Assembly (NCBI GenBank): GCA_030295235.1
Contig: AP026151.1
Coordinates: 863,782-927,781 of the forward strand
Reading direction: 5' to 3'
DNA: 64,000 bases
Source of the DNA: Fistulifera solaris
Lineage: Eukaryota > Bacillariophyta > Bacillariophyceae > Naviculales > Stauroneidaceae
Part shown: positions 33,408 through 44,441 of the stretch, piece after piece
Numbering within the stretch: the first letter of the stretch is position 1
Layout: the number at the start of each line of letters is the position of its first letter
Translations under genes and position numbers: made by a program
Notes under the pieces: generated by a model
The model's database searches: none
Seen by the model: only the letters and a program-made list of their open reading frames with translations
What the model was told of the DNA's origin: nothing

Positions 33408-34092
33408 TCACGACCGCAATTCTACAACACAAAACGATGTTCCTTGACAGGCCGAGATGCCACTAAAACATTGTTGACTGAAAACAAGAAGTAACTGGTT
33501 AGATTGATTCTGTGTGTAAGACCTGAAGCACAATACACTACACAAAGACTTACCCCGACGCACAATCCTCCGAAGTCGAACACAGCGTAGCGGTACTATC
33601 GGTAGCACAAATCGGAAGGCCTTCAACCGATCGTACACACAATCCATTCGCCCCACAAGGATCCCCGTCCGTGTCACATGTCTCGAACGAGTTGTTTTTG
33701 TTGCATAAACTAAAGGGCGTGGGTGCGATGCTCGGATTCTTGGTCGGCTCGTCGGTGGGCTCCAACGTCGGCGCGAGCGAAGGATGTACCGAAACGGAAG
33801 GAGCCGCTGAAACAGAAGGTTGAGGAGATTGGCTGGGTTGCAGTGAAGCTGATGGTTTCGCAGAGGGAATCGGTGAAGGGGCTGCTGATACAGTCGGTTC
33901 CGACGATGCCGTTGGTGACATCGACGGTACGGGCGACTGAGTCGGCGCTAACGTTTCTTTGCGGGGAATAGAAGAGACACGACCGCAGATAGCATTGACG
34001 CGATCGAACAAAATCATATTTTGTGCGTTTGTTGTGAAAGCATTCGAGAGGAATGATAACAAGAAAATCGTATACAGGAAAGAGCGAGGCAT
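33408..34092 (-). CDS. Secreted Ser/Pro-rich (PSxxP repeat) protein with Cys-rich C terminus
   Basis: Exon 1 34092-33554, intron 33553-33478 (76 nt, GTAAGT...TTCAG), exon 2 33477-33408; 202 residues. Signal peptide (to TTNAQ), then about 75 residues of repeats such as SPTAS, PSPIPS, PTLEPT, TKNPSIAPTP, typical of O-glycosylated extracellular linkers in diatom wall and surface proteins. The last ~70 residues hold ten Cys (CNKNNSFETC, GLCVRSVEG, CSTSEDC, CFSGISACQG, FCV), which suggests a small disulphide-bonded domain. Not assigned to a known family. The intron interrupts that domain between Gly codon positions. Confidence 0.75.
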
Positions 34093-34619
34093 CTTGGCTT
34101 GCGGGGGCGCTTTCTTTCGTCACTTCAACTGGCTAAGTTGATGTTTGCTTTTATGATCGAGGATTGTTTTTATGCAAGCAAATCAATACGATGATTCACT
34201 TATTATCGTGCATCCTTTGTTTTGCTGCTTTTGTTCGTCGTTGCCTGCGCGGCGGAGGAATACCAACTACCAACACCGAAAACTTTTGTGTGTCGTGGTT
34301 GTCGTAGGCCTTATCGTACTATACTGTGTGTGAATTGCATGTTGTATTCTATACTGTACGATTCATAAGGCATAATGCATAACCTACTTTTCGCATACAT
34401 ACAGTTAGGCCCAGCGGTAACCAGTCATCAGTCATTTGTTCTTTAACCTCCCAAATCTTAGGAGCCACAAGAAAGATGACACTACATAACATTGTAGATT
34501 TTGGTCGTCAAAAGTCTCCACCGTCGTCCACAATGACTTGTCTGCGTGGGCTCGCTCGCTTTCGTCTTTCGTCCCCTCCCCTCCATTTTTTTCATCACCA
34601 TTAATCTCTTATCAGCACC
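34093..34619. other. Intergenic between divergent secreted-protein genes
   Basis: Upstream region shared by the Ser/Pro-rich protein and subtilisin 1. A weak 75-bp inverted repeat (GCCTTAT...ATAAGGC, about 34308-34372) is the only structure seen. Confidence 0.45.
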
Positions 34620-35940
34620 ATGAAAAGATATAATTATCATTCCGTTCTCCGTTCTTTATCATATCTTCTTTGCCTTACATCACAAACAATATGCATATCT
34701 GCCGAGTTCGCGCGTGTGAATAATCTGGAAATGAGCGCGACAGCTTCGTCGGCTCCGGTCGTAATTCCGAATCAATACATTGTGTTTTATACACCCGATG
34801 CGGATCGAGCTGCCACGAATGAACGACTCTTCTTTTCTTCCAATTCTTCTATTGCGTCCTCCGATTCCTTTTCGGTGGTACACGAAATGGACAGAGCCAT
34901 TGCGGTGACGGGAATTTCCGATGCACAAAGTGAAGAATTAGCGCAAGATCCGTCTGTCGCCAAAGTGATTCCTGTGAGTGCTGACAAGTTGATTTGATCC
35001 GCGTGTCGTTCCACAACTCACACACCAAGTATCATAGGACTATGAAGTGTCGATTGACGCTGTACAAGCCAGTCCCTATAGCTGGGGCTTGGATCGAATT
35101 GATCAATCCAATTTGCCCCTCGATGACACGTACGAATACACTTACACCGGTGCCGGGGTTCAAGTTTATATTTTTGATTCGGGCATTCGAAAAACACACG
35201 AAGATTTTGGGGGACGAGCGACCTGTGGTATCAATTTAGTAGCGACGGAAACGTGCACCGATTTGAATTTTCATGGTACACACGTGGCTGGGACGGTGGG
35301 TGGAACAATTTCTGGAGTTGCCAAGGGTGTACAGCTAGTTGATGTAAAAGTCCTGGATAAAAGCGGAAGAGGCTCCTTTTCTGGAATACTAACCGGGTTG
35401 GAGTATGTGATCGCGCAGAAGCAGAACAATCCGACCATCCCCATGGTCATCAACATGTCCCTAGGAGGAAACGTTGTTTTACCAGAGGTTGAAGACGCCA
35501 TTGATGACGCCGTAAATGCTGGAATCGTTGTGGTAGTTGCGGCTGGAAATTCTGCCTTGGACGCGTGTGAGCAAACGCCGGCATATGTTTCCAGCGCTGT
35601 GACGACCGGAGCGAGTAATATGGATGACACACGAGCCGATTTTTCCAATTTTGGCGATTGCGTGGATATCTATGCACCAGGAGTCGACATTGTATCTGCG
35701 TATTATACAGGAGATGACGAGTATGCTTACGCGAGTGGAACCAGTATGGCGGCACCGCACATTGCGGGTGTGGCAGCTCTTTATCTCGAGGTGAACCCAA
35801 CTTGGACCCCCGCTCAAGTATGGAATGCCATGCGAGACGATGCAGTCGAAGAAATTCAGCGCACCTACGACCCAATAGAGAACTACTTTCGAATGCGAAG
35901 AACAACACGGCTACTCACACAAACCCAGCCTATATCATAA
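34620..35940 (+). CDS. Secreted subtilisin-like serine protease (S8), copy 1
   Basis: Exon 1 34620-34973, intron 34974-35037 (64 nt, GTGAGT...ATAG), exon 2 35038-35940; 418 residues. Signal peptide, an I9 propeptide (NQYIVFYTPD ... VHEMDRAIAVTG ... AQDPSVAKVIP) and a proteinase K-like catalytic domain. All catalytic elements are present: Asp in YIFDSG, His in NFHGTHVAG, oxyanion Asn in VVAAGN, Ser in SGTSMAAPH. The intron sits at the propeptide/catalytic boundary. Expected to self-process and act outside the cell or in the vacuole. Frame clean. Tandem paralogue at 37739. Confidence 0.93.
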
Positions 35941-36006
35941 TTCATAATTTAAAAATACAATACTCTCATAAATGAATGAGCGCTGCCTTTGTGTCGTTCA
36001 CCACCT

Positions 36007-36729
36007 TCACATCACTGACGAATAATGCTGTGTCAAGCCGTTTGCAATGCACCGATTGACGATTGTGAGCAAATGCGGATTCTCCAAAGCCGCTCGCAGT
36101 CGTTCCTTGTCTTGCAGTTGCTTGTTGATGGCGTGTTCACTGGCATGCGTACCGGGCTGTATTTTGACTTCAATGTGTGTCCGCGGCAATTGACAGCGTT
36201 GCAGCTTTACCGATAAACACAAACCTATGAGCGTTGCCATACTACAGTGCGGAATGGTGGGAGTAAATTCAACCGTAATCTTGTTGTGATGCTTGTTGTT
36301 GTTGTTGGTGACAATGTCGATCTGATTTAACTTGACAACTCCCAAAGCTTCTAAACTATGCGGATGCTCCGGGTCTTGAATGTGTCGAATCAGTTCAAAG
36401 ATTTCGGAAGCTGTTATAGGATCGGGTGACGTCGAGGCTGCTGTGGTGGGTGTATTGTTGGTTTCTTTCGCAGCTGAAAGATCGTTGCTTGCAGGATGAA
36501 ATAGCAACACGGGCTCGACACTCGAGGAATCCCAGAGCCCCGTGTTCTTTAATAAATTTACCGATGACGCATTTGATTGAGCAGCGTCTTGTAAAGCACA
36601 CCGTACGACGCTCCTCGTTCGAAAATCCGCAATCAATTCTGGATGCGCTTGCAACCATGCTTGTGTGCGCTCTTCTTTGTCGTTATCGTCAATGTGATGC
36701 AAAATAGGATTGGCGTTTTCTTTCATCAT
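36007..36729 (-). CDS. CIAO2/MIP18-family cytosolic Fe-S assembly (CIA targeting) protein
   Basis: Start taken at ATG 36729 (MMKENANPIL), as the 30 codons before it are low-complexity and lack homology; 240 residues. The C-terminal part matches CIAO2B/FAM96B: EIFELIRHIQDPEHPHSLEALGVV, TPTIPHCSMATLIG (with the functional Cys) and PGTHASEHAINKQLQDKERL, then ALENPHLL. This protein joins CIAO1 and MMS19 to deliver Fe-S clusters to cytosolic and nuclear enzymes. An insertion of ~50 residues rich in Thr/Ser/Pro separates the N-terminal NPILH motif from the domain. Intact and intron-free. Confidence 0.93.
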   Translation of the reverse strand: MMKENANPILHHIDDNDKEERTQAWLQAHPELIADFRTRSVVRCALQDAAQSNASSVNLLKNTGLWDSSSVEPVLLFHPASNDLSAAKETNNTPTTAASTSPDPITASEIFELIRHIQDPEHPHSLEALGVVKLNQIDIVTNNNNKHHNKITVEFTPTIPHCSMATLIGLCLSVKLQRCQLPRTHIEVKIQPGTHASEHAINKQLQDKERLRAALENPHLLTIVNRCIANGLTQHYSSVM

Positions 36730-37738
36730 TCTCGCGCCTCTCTCAAACTTACTTCTGTCAAGCTGGCTTATGTTTTTGTTTTTAGTTGCATTCGTATCGA
36801 ACGAGAAGCGTAGCAACAACTATTTATTTTGTCGTCGTCGTGGTGCTCCTCGTCGTCGCGTCGACTGCGCCTTTTTATTTGCGACTTTGCGACGCTTTTG
36901 CCGACTGGGTTTTCAGTCATGAGTACTACGTAAAATAAAAACAATTGACTATAAACATAAAGTGTAGATTACTTTTTTCACGACTGGCTTTTTAGTCATG
37001 AAGCAATTTAGCTCCGAGCAATAGGTGAGCATTAGACATACGGTACCGTTCCAACAACCCCCATTTCTTTTGCTCGAAGATAAGATGGTCAGTTGGCAAG
37101 TCATCTGTCTAGAAGGAGAATAGATTTTGTTTTTTAACGCTATGCTATTAATGAAAAAGTCTCTCGAATTCAACTCAACAGAGTATTGCTAATAAATTCA
37201 TCCCCATGCTATCTCAATTGTTTATGTTTGTAATATAGCAGCATTTTCCCGTATGATCGTGTTGAATCTATTGTCTTTGACGGTACGGATAGAAACTCTT
37301 GCTAGAAAGCTTTTCTTGTTTCATCATTATTCTTTGCCTAGGTTGACTGTCGACAAACTTTCGATACGATTAAGGTTATTCACCTTGGCGCGCGCAGTTA
37401 AACACAGACTTCGTCACACATGCTCGAACGGAAGAATGAGTTTCTGTAGATACGCCAGACACTTCTAAATGACAAGGAGAGTCATGGTTGTTACTGGCAT
37501 TGCTACTGTCGAAACGCTAAGTATGCATGTCTATTTAGAAGTCCGAAAATTCAGTTAGATTGGAGTAGTCGTATCAAACGAAGTGCAAAGTCCAACTCCG
37601 CTATAGTGTGAGTACCGAATGCCTTTTCGTTTAGGACTTGCCTTTTGGGTTGGATCGTCGACATTTTTTTCTTTCCATTCTTTCAATGTTTCGTTTCCTT
37701 CGGCATCCCTTTCATTTATGTCACTTCAGCGATAAAAG
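36730..37738. other. Intergenic, nothing recognised
   Basis: Two related 20-bp words, CGACTGGGTTTTCAGTCATG near 36900 and CGACTGGCTTTTTAGTCATG near 36981, form a short direct repeat. No gene seen. Confidence 0.45.
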
Positions 37739-39132
37739 ATGACTATCAGTAATCTTCGCACCGTTCTCCTTCTTCTCCTCGCCTTGAGCGTATCATGTCA
37801 ACAGATCGGAAGTGCCGAGAATAATACGGCTCCAGTGAGTGCAACAACGGAAGTTGTGTCAACGGAAGGCACGATGACTTCTACGGAGGAGACTGCACTG
37901 AATACTAACGTGACTTCCGACAATCCTATCATTCCAGGGCAATTCATTGTCTTTTACAAGCGAAAAGCCGATCGTCCTTCCATTGCGACAGTACAACAAC
38001 AACGTCTTCCCTTTCGAATCATTCGCGAGTTGCGGAAGGCTATAACAGTGGCGGGTATGGATGACGAGCAATATCAGCAAATGCTTCAAGATCCCACGGT
38101 TGAGAAGATCGTGCCAGTAAGTTGCCGGCGTGTAGGGTGTGTCGACTTGTCTCGAACTTCGTTCTCTTACTGACCCATGTATTTTTTCTTTCTTTAGGAC
38201 TTTACTATTACAGTTGATGATAGCAAAACCTATTTCGAACGACCCAGATAACATGCAGTGGTTTGACGCAGCCATCTTGTGGACTCGCGGAAGTAGCCCA
38301 GAATGCACCTGCCAATTGGGGTTTAGATCGGATCGATCAACACAGTTTGCCACTCGACAACAGTTACACAACGCGATGTGATGGATCTCGCGTCCAAGTC
38401 TATGTTCTGGATACGGGCATTCGAAAGTCGCATGTTGAATTCAATGGTCGAGCTATATGTGGGGCAAATTATGTTTCCGGGGAATCTTGTCAAGACTTTG
38501 ATGGACACGGTACCCACGTAGCCGGAACGATCGGCGGTGCAACCTATGGCGTGGCGAAAAGAGTTGAGATATTAGATGTCAAAGTTTTTAATCGGGAGGG
38601 TGTGGGTGCCTTGTCGACGGTGTTGGCTGGATTGGAATATGTTGTCTCTCAGAAAAGGAGGAATCCTGATATACCGATGGTCGTTAACATGTCGTTGGGG
38701 TCAGTGGGGACCAGTAACGAGATAAAGAATGCTGTCGATGAAGCTGTGGCTGCCGGGATTGTGGTCGTGGTAGCTGCCGGAAATAAAGGCATGGATGCTT
38801 GCAACTACTCTCCAGCGTTTGTCCCATCTGCAATAACGGTTGGAGCAACGGATCGACAGGACGCACGACCAACATGGTCAAACTTTGGTAACTGCGTCGA
38901 TTTGTCAGCACCGGGGGTCCAGATTGTGTCTGCCTACTTCATAAATGACAGGGCAACCGCTTCGTTGAGTGGGACGTCTATGGCTGCGCCGCACGTGGCG
39001 GGGGCAGCAGCTTTGTATTTGCAGGCAAATCCGAGTTGGACCCCAGCACAAGTTTGGCAAGCCATGCGCAATGATGCCTCCGATTCGGTACAGGGTACCG
39101 CACGACGAATGTTGCAAACACAGTTTATTTGA
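37739..39132 (+). CDS. Secreted subtilisin-like serine protease (S8), copy 2 (one frame break)
   Basis: Exon 1 37739-38116 (signal peptide, Thr/Glu-rich linker, I9 propeptide with GQFIVFYKRK and DPTVEKIVP), intron 38117-38197 (81 nt, GTAAGT...TTTAG), exon 2 from 38198 beginning DFTITVDD, aligned with DYEVSIDA of copy 1. About 70 nt follow that have no counterpart in copy 1 and contain a frame change (38240-38262), then NAPANWGLDRID resumes. An alternative acceptor at 38301 would keep frame but drop the conserved boundary residues. Catalytic set complete: Asp in YVLDTG, His in FDGHGTHVAG, Asn in VVAAGN, Ser in LSGTSMAAPH. Likely active if the boundary is spliced or sequenced correctly. Confidence 0.88.
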
Positions 39133-39304
39133 AAGCTTAGTATCCGAAAGCATTACTACAAAGCATGGAAATCGACAAGCTTAAGTTAATACCTCCAAAT
39201 TTTAATTAATTTTCTTCGGAGTACGTGTTGTATCTCTACTAGACATCACTTGCGACAATGGCCATTCACTTCTGATCGGATGGGATATAATGAAGCACCT
39301 GTTT

Positions 39305-41553
39305 TTAGGCAATTATTCCCGCCATGGAACATGCTAAAATTGCCCAGCTACTTGTCTCCACAATTCCTGGTCCACCACTCTTCTCCCTTACCGTTGCGTT
39401 TGAAGACGAAGCTTGAGGACAGTTCAAGCAACAAGTACAAGCCACTTCGCCTGGACAGTCAGCATAAGCTTCCGCGCCGCCCGCTACGATAGCCGCACAT
39501 GTTGCGTCGCTGATAACGCCCGACAGCTCATTGTCGCGAATATTCAACATCGATAAGTTACTTAAAGCCCCTAAATCGGGGACTGGCCCAGTTAAGAAAT
39601 TGTTTTGTAGTTCGAGGTTTTTCATGTCCGTTAAGGCGACAAGTGAAGAAGGGATAGTGCCGGTCAATTCATTATCCGAGAATCTTAGCCCAGCTTTGAT
39701 TAGCTTCAGATTACCGAACTCATTTGGGATAGGACCAACGAAGTTGTTGTTATTAATCCAAACGCCTTTGGCATCAACCAGTGAACCCAACTCTGTGGGA
39801 ATTGTTCCTGTAAGGCTGTGTCATCGAGAAGCAACTTTGGATTAGATTTGTTGTCTCATTCATTCTCGCAAAACAGTCATTATTGACTAAAACTCACCGA
39901 TTGGCGTCGACGCTGAGCTGGAGCATACTTCTCAAATTGCCCACTTCGGTTGGAAGAGGACCCGTGAGATCGTTCTTGCGAAAAGAAACTTTTGTACTGG
40001 ATGTCAGCAAACCAATAGTTGTAGGAATCTTCCCGATTAATTTACATCGTTCCATCAACACCAGCGTTGCACGAGGCCATTCTAGGAATAACGAAGATGG
40101 GATGGTTGCATTGCTCATGTCATGATTTTTGATAACAAATTCCCGAATGGTGGTCAGCTTACCAAGCTCTGGAGGTATAGTCCCCGTCATTTTCGCGGCG
40201 CCTGTCGGATCGTTCACAATGGATAAAATTTCTAAATTGGTCAAAATAGATAGCTCCGCAGGCAAAGTGCCACCGATGTTGTTTTTGTCAAACACCAATT
40301 GCGAGACACCGGTTGGACTCGTATTCCCATTGCAACTGGTCGCCTCGGGGGCATCTGTTTGCCACAAACATTCATCGGAAGCCGAAAGCCAGTTTCCTCC
40401 CTCGCGTCCATGTATCACCATTTGTACTGAAATAGAACACCGCTAGGGCATACCGTTGCGCCAACCGCGCATCCAGGACGGGTTCAATGTCCTGCAACAC
40501 AATGTCTTCCTCGAGCCATAGATAAGCTTTATTCTGCGGAGTACCCTCGACACGAATACTGGCACCCTGATCATTGGTGAAAAATGTCGACAAGCGAGTG
40601 AAAACGCCGGGAAATTGTGCATCGAATCCATCATTTTCGGTAACATTGGTGGGTAATACCGTAGGTGCGAGAGATTGTGGACTCTGTGTCGGCGACGTTT
40701 CGGCTGCCACTGGTGCTTTGGTTGTATCTGGAGCAACTGGAGCTAGTGTTGTCGCCTCCACGGGCTGTGATGATTGCGTACCCGGCACAGGAACGACGAT
40801 TGTAGTTGGCGGTTCCTTTTCTTGGTTGGCTTGTCGAATCGCAAAGCCCATCACTGTGCCAACAATAGCCAATAAAAGTACGACGCCCACAAAGAGGAAG
40901 ATGAACCATGTGCGCATACTCGATTTCTCGGCCTCGATTTCTTCAAGTTCTTCCAACGGATACTCCGATTCTGACGCTAAAGACATTCCGTCACGATAAA
41001 ATGGCATAGGCGGTGGTGCGGGGAGCGAGCTCACACTGCGCGACGACGATATTGTCGATCGAGGCGGTCCTCGTACACTCTTGGAAGGCGATCGATCGTA
41101 CTTCATGGGAGACGATCGCATCGATTTGAAGGGCGAAGAGTCATAACGTGAACGTCGAGGCGAAAGTGACCGAGAGCGAGAAGTAGAATGCGCCGATGAC
41201 CTCATCGGAGATCTCATATTGCGCGAAGGAGATTGATAGGGGTTCGATGAAGAACTCGACCGAAATTGCTCATCAAAGGGTCGCGAACTTCGTGAGGGCG
41301 ATTGATACGTTTTAGGTGGAGAACTTGCACGCAATTCATCATCTGGCTGCCTCATATTCGGATTGCGTGAAGGAGATTCGTATGTTTTGGGCGGCAAATT
41401 GGGTTGATATTGTTCCTCAAGAGGCGCTTGTGAGATGACACGCGCTGTTGCACGTGGAGGCGCCGGAGGGAGAGTCGGAATCTGAGGAGGCGTCTTCGGG
41501 TGAGGCGCCTGCGTTGCTTTGGGAGATTGTGGCGGTGTTATAGGGAGCTCCAT
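39305..41553 (-). CDS. LRR membrane protein with Pro/Ser-rich cytosolic N terminus (one frame break)
   Basis: Start ATG 41553. Residues 1-~210: disordered, repeated (P)PKTYxSPSR and SRSLSPRRSR motifs. Then an acidic stretch and one membrane helix (WFIFLFVGVVLLLAIVGTVMGF), with no signal peptide, so type II topology. Outside: a Thr/Pro linker, then the cap motif ERxALAVFYFSTNGDTW, broken by a one-base shift at about 40395-40410 before EGGNWLSASDECLW, then plant-type LRRs (LxGTIPPELGKLT, LTGPLPTEVGNL). Intron 39897-39816 (82 nt) falls inside an LRR, and LRRs continue to a CxCC motif (VACTCCLNC) and hydrophobic end. This architecture is common and expanded in diatoms; ligand unknown. Confidence 0.85.
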
Positions 41554-42342
41554 TGGTCGGTTCGGTTGCCGCAGAGGAGAATTAGTGCCCGAAAATGTTG
41601 CCTGGCTGGGTCGAAAAAATCTTTGGAATACACGACAGGATCTGTGAGTCAGTTAATCTCTTTTCGTGTAGATTGTTTTCCTCCCGACTCTTTTGATCAG
41701 TAGAACCTTGGAAGTAATGCAAATGATGCAGTTGTTGCTATTTGATTGTTTATTTGACTGGTTGACGAAGGGTGTTAATCAATCGAGCCATAGTCATCTT
41801 TTTTCCTTGCAGACAACACCCGTCGTTTCGTCGCTCTTCGCGGTCGTTGTCGAAGATGAGGGTCATTCTTCGCTTGTCAAGCGTCACAGTCAAAAGCCAG
41901 AAATGCTTTAACCGGTACTCAAGATTAAAAGCTATTAAGTTATGAGTATCGGAGACTTCAATATTTTTTTATCGGAAACTTTGTACAAATCTCTTTTGGG
42001 GAAGTCACAATTACATTGTGTTGCTATAGCCAAGTGCCGGGTGTCCACTGAGATTTTTAGCGGCCTTTGCTTTATTGTCGTGACGCCCTATTTTGGACTA
42101 TCGGATAAACTGTAACAATTGCCTTCTAAAAATGCAATTCCTTTGACGATTTTGTATCGATGCTGCTGTAGCGTGACGTAATCAACTACACTTAGTGTAG
42201 GCTTCAACGTATTTCTGACGTGGTGCCTGCACCAATTTCGAACGATTGCACTGGTCAAACAGAAACGCTATACGATGCGCGGTCACGCCGAGTTTATTCC
42301 ACAGCAAAAACACCCCATGCAACGATCATCTTTTGCTTCACA
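41554..42342. other. Intergenic, nothing recognised
   Basis: Upstream of both the LRR gene (minus) and the W-motif gene (plus). No repeat or ORF of note. Confidence 0.4.
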
Positions 42343-42922
42343 ATGCCGCAAATGGGTCTCTTTGGAGGTATCTTTCGACGCAAGACAAAGCTGCATCCCG
42401 AGCAATTGCACAAAGAAGAGGAGATAGCGGCAACTTACCATGACTGGACGTCATCCGACTCACATGATTGCTCCTGTTCGTTGCCGTCATGGCGTGTAGG
42501 TGAGATCCTTCAAGGCAAAATCGATCGAATCATCAACATCCGATTGCGTCTCAAATATTTGATCTTTTGTTATCTCAGAGAAATTTCTCGTCAACGAGCT
42601 GAAAGCGGAGGAATGGCGTTGTAGAAAGGGCGAAGACGAGAATGCTGAAAGCCAGGAGTCATTCTTCAATCGAGGAGAAGATCTGTGGCATAGCACACGC
42701 GAAGCATGGCTAGAACGATCTGAGAACCCTCAGCCACTTTCAAAACCTCTGTCACAAAAGGGAACCGAAGCGCTGGTGAAGTTCATGAAAGAGAAAGAAG
42801 GGGCACATCCGTTGCCTCGAAGAATACCTCTTTCTTGTATGGTTCGCATGTACAACCAGCATATCTGGGACGATGGTGACACAATATGTGACGAATGTGA
42901 GAAAGATATACAAACTGATTGA
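42343..42922 (+). CDS. W-motif family protein A (DUF4050/Gag1-clamp-like)
   Basis: Exon 1 42343-42495 (51 codons), intron 42496-42580 (85 nt; GTAGGT...CTCAGAG, an alternative donor one codon earlier is possible), exon 2 42581-42922; 164 residues. The core reads EWRCRKG...SFFNRGEDLWHSTREAWLERS, then HPLPRRIPLSCMVRMYNQHIWDDGDT. The same two-part pattern, W-x(n)-FxNxGxxxWxxxRxxW followed by LPxxxxLxxMVxxxxxxWxxDD, occurs in four more loci here. It resembles the DUF4050 (Gag1-like clamp) pattern, which I offer as a hint only. Same predicted length as the neighbour at 43537. Confidence 0.6.
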
Positions 42923-43536
42923 GAAGTATGCTGCAAACGATTGTCGAAGGAATGCAACCAAAGAAATGATTGAGTTGATGCCGTTGTTGCGTGGTCTTCT
43001 GAGTGCTGATTGGTCCGTTCTCTCTCTTCTGCTACACCGAAGCTCTTGTTCATCCATTCCAAGTCACTGCTAGGCGTCAAGGACACTGACGAGCTTCGAT
43101 TCATCCATCCTCATGGTTGATATCGATGATGCTCGCGACGGCGGATGCTCAACGATGCATCATCATCATTCACATCTCGCACATCGTTGCCCTTTTTTGT
43201 CACGGCCCGAAGAACATGCAGAACACCACCAGCACCTCTCTAGCTACAGTACCCTACCTACAAAGTACATAATGCCACTTCTACCTGTTACGGTTATGAC
43301 TTTATGACGTCACCATAAATAATTCTTATTGCTGTAAGTAGCAGTACAATTTACTCTATAATATATTTTAACGGTTGAAAACATTGAACCGTTTCACGGA
43401 GAACCAAGACTGCAAACGATCGTGTCAAAACGAGGGAACTTTTGCGCGCGCCACGAAAGTGGGACAGCGCAACGCCGTCATGATCATCGCGGCCTCATGA
43501 CACGGCTAGTGCAAGTTTTGTTGCAACGCTTACACC
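42923..43536. other. Intergenic, nothing recognised
   Basis: Spacer between tandem W-motif genes A and B; no gene seen. Confidence 0.4.
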
Positions 43537-44031
43537 ATGTGGAAAAGGATTCGAAAACAACTGTTTTCTAGCAGTAAGCAAAAGGCCCGTCATGAGGGAA
43601 TGGTACAAGGAGAAAAGCAATGGACGATCGAACGGACGAAGCACAATCGAAGACGCGTTCGTGAAAAGATGTGTTCTCATACCTCCGGAACGACGTGTCC
43701 GGAGTTTTTCGCTTCGGGACGTACATTGACGGCAGAAGACATGCGAGCTATTGAAAATTGCAGAGCCATTAACGAAAAAGACATTATTGAGACTCAAGAG
43801 AATGGTTGGTGGGTTTCAAAGACTTCCGCCGAAGGAGAAGAAGAGGTAGAATTTCGCAACAAAGGATACGATCACTGGGAATCTGGAAGACAGGAATGGT
43901 TACAGAGTAGCAATAAAAATGCAGTTCACAGGCGACCTGTCTGCGTGGAAAGGAGCCTATCATTAGTCGTTTCGATCTGCAATGATTTAGAGTGGTCTGA
44001 TTCTGATAAGCACGACTCGGATAGCTGGTAA
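43537..44031 (+). CDS. W-motif family protein B
   Basis: 164 residues, intron-free. Basic N terminus (MWKRIRKQLFSSSKQ), then GWWVSKTSAEGEEEVEFRNKGYDHWESGRQEWL split as GWWVSK and EFRNKGYDHWESGRQEWL, and a C-terminal ERSLSLVVSICNDLEWSDSD. These align with protein A and with the proteins at 45454 and 49127. Highly charged and probably cytosolic or nuclear; function unknown. Confidence 0.65.
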   Translation: MWKRIRKQLFSSSKQKARHEGMVQGEKQWTIERTKHNRRRVREKMCSHTSGTTCPEFFASGRTLTAEDMRAIENCRAINEKDIIETQENGWWVSKTSAEGEEEVEFRNKGYDHWESGRQEWLQSSNKNAVHRRPVCVERSLSLVVSICNDLEWSDSDKHDSDSW

Positions 44032-44441
44032 ATTGCTTGTAAACAATTTAATAATTTCAAAATCAAACAGAAGTGAAAATAGTGCAAGGATAACGAGTAA
44101 GAATCAATGACGAGAGAATATTATTTTTTCCTCTCTAGGCTATCAACTTTTACAATTAGTCGGGACTGACGGTTGAGTCGGAAATAACTTACGTACACTT
44201 CGGCATATAGCCACTTTTCCTTAATTCTCGGAACTCGGGACGCTCACGTTTGCATAGGACTATAGATAAGAAAGTAGTGACGCGGTGTCCGAAGTCCGCA
44301 GGCTAAAAACACCGATCAAAGAACAAGAAACAAGAAAGATCGTGAATGAGGTGAATAAAAGACAAGACGTTTGGAGATTGGGGACCATCATTCATTTGAT
44401 TTGCTTCATTGTGGATCCAGCATCAATACATTCTTTCCACC

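Noticed and set aside
34308-34372. Short inverted repeat GCCTTAT...ATAAGGC
   Set aside because: Imperfect, under 80 bp and without a clear target duplication; not enough to call a transposon.
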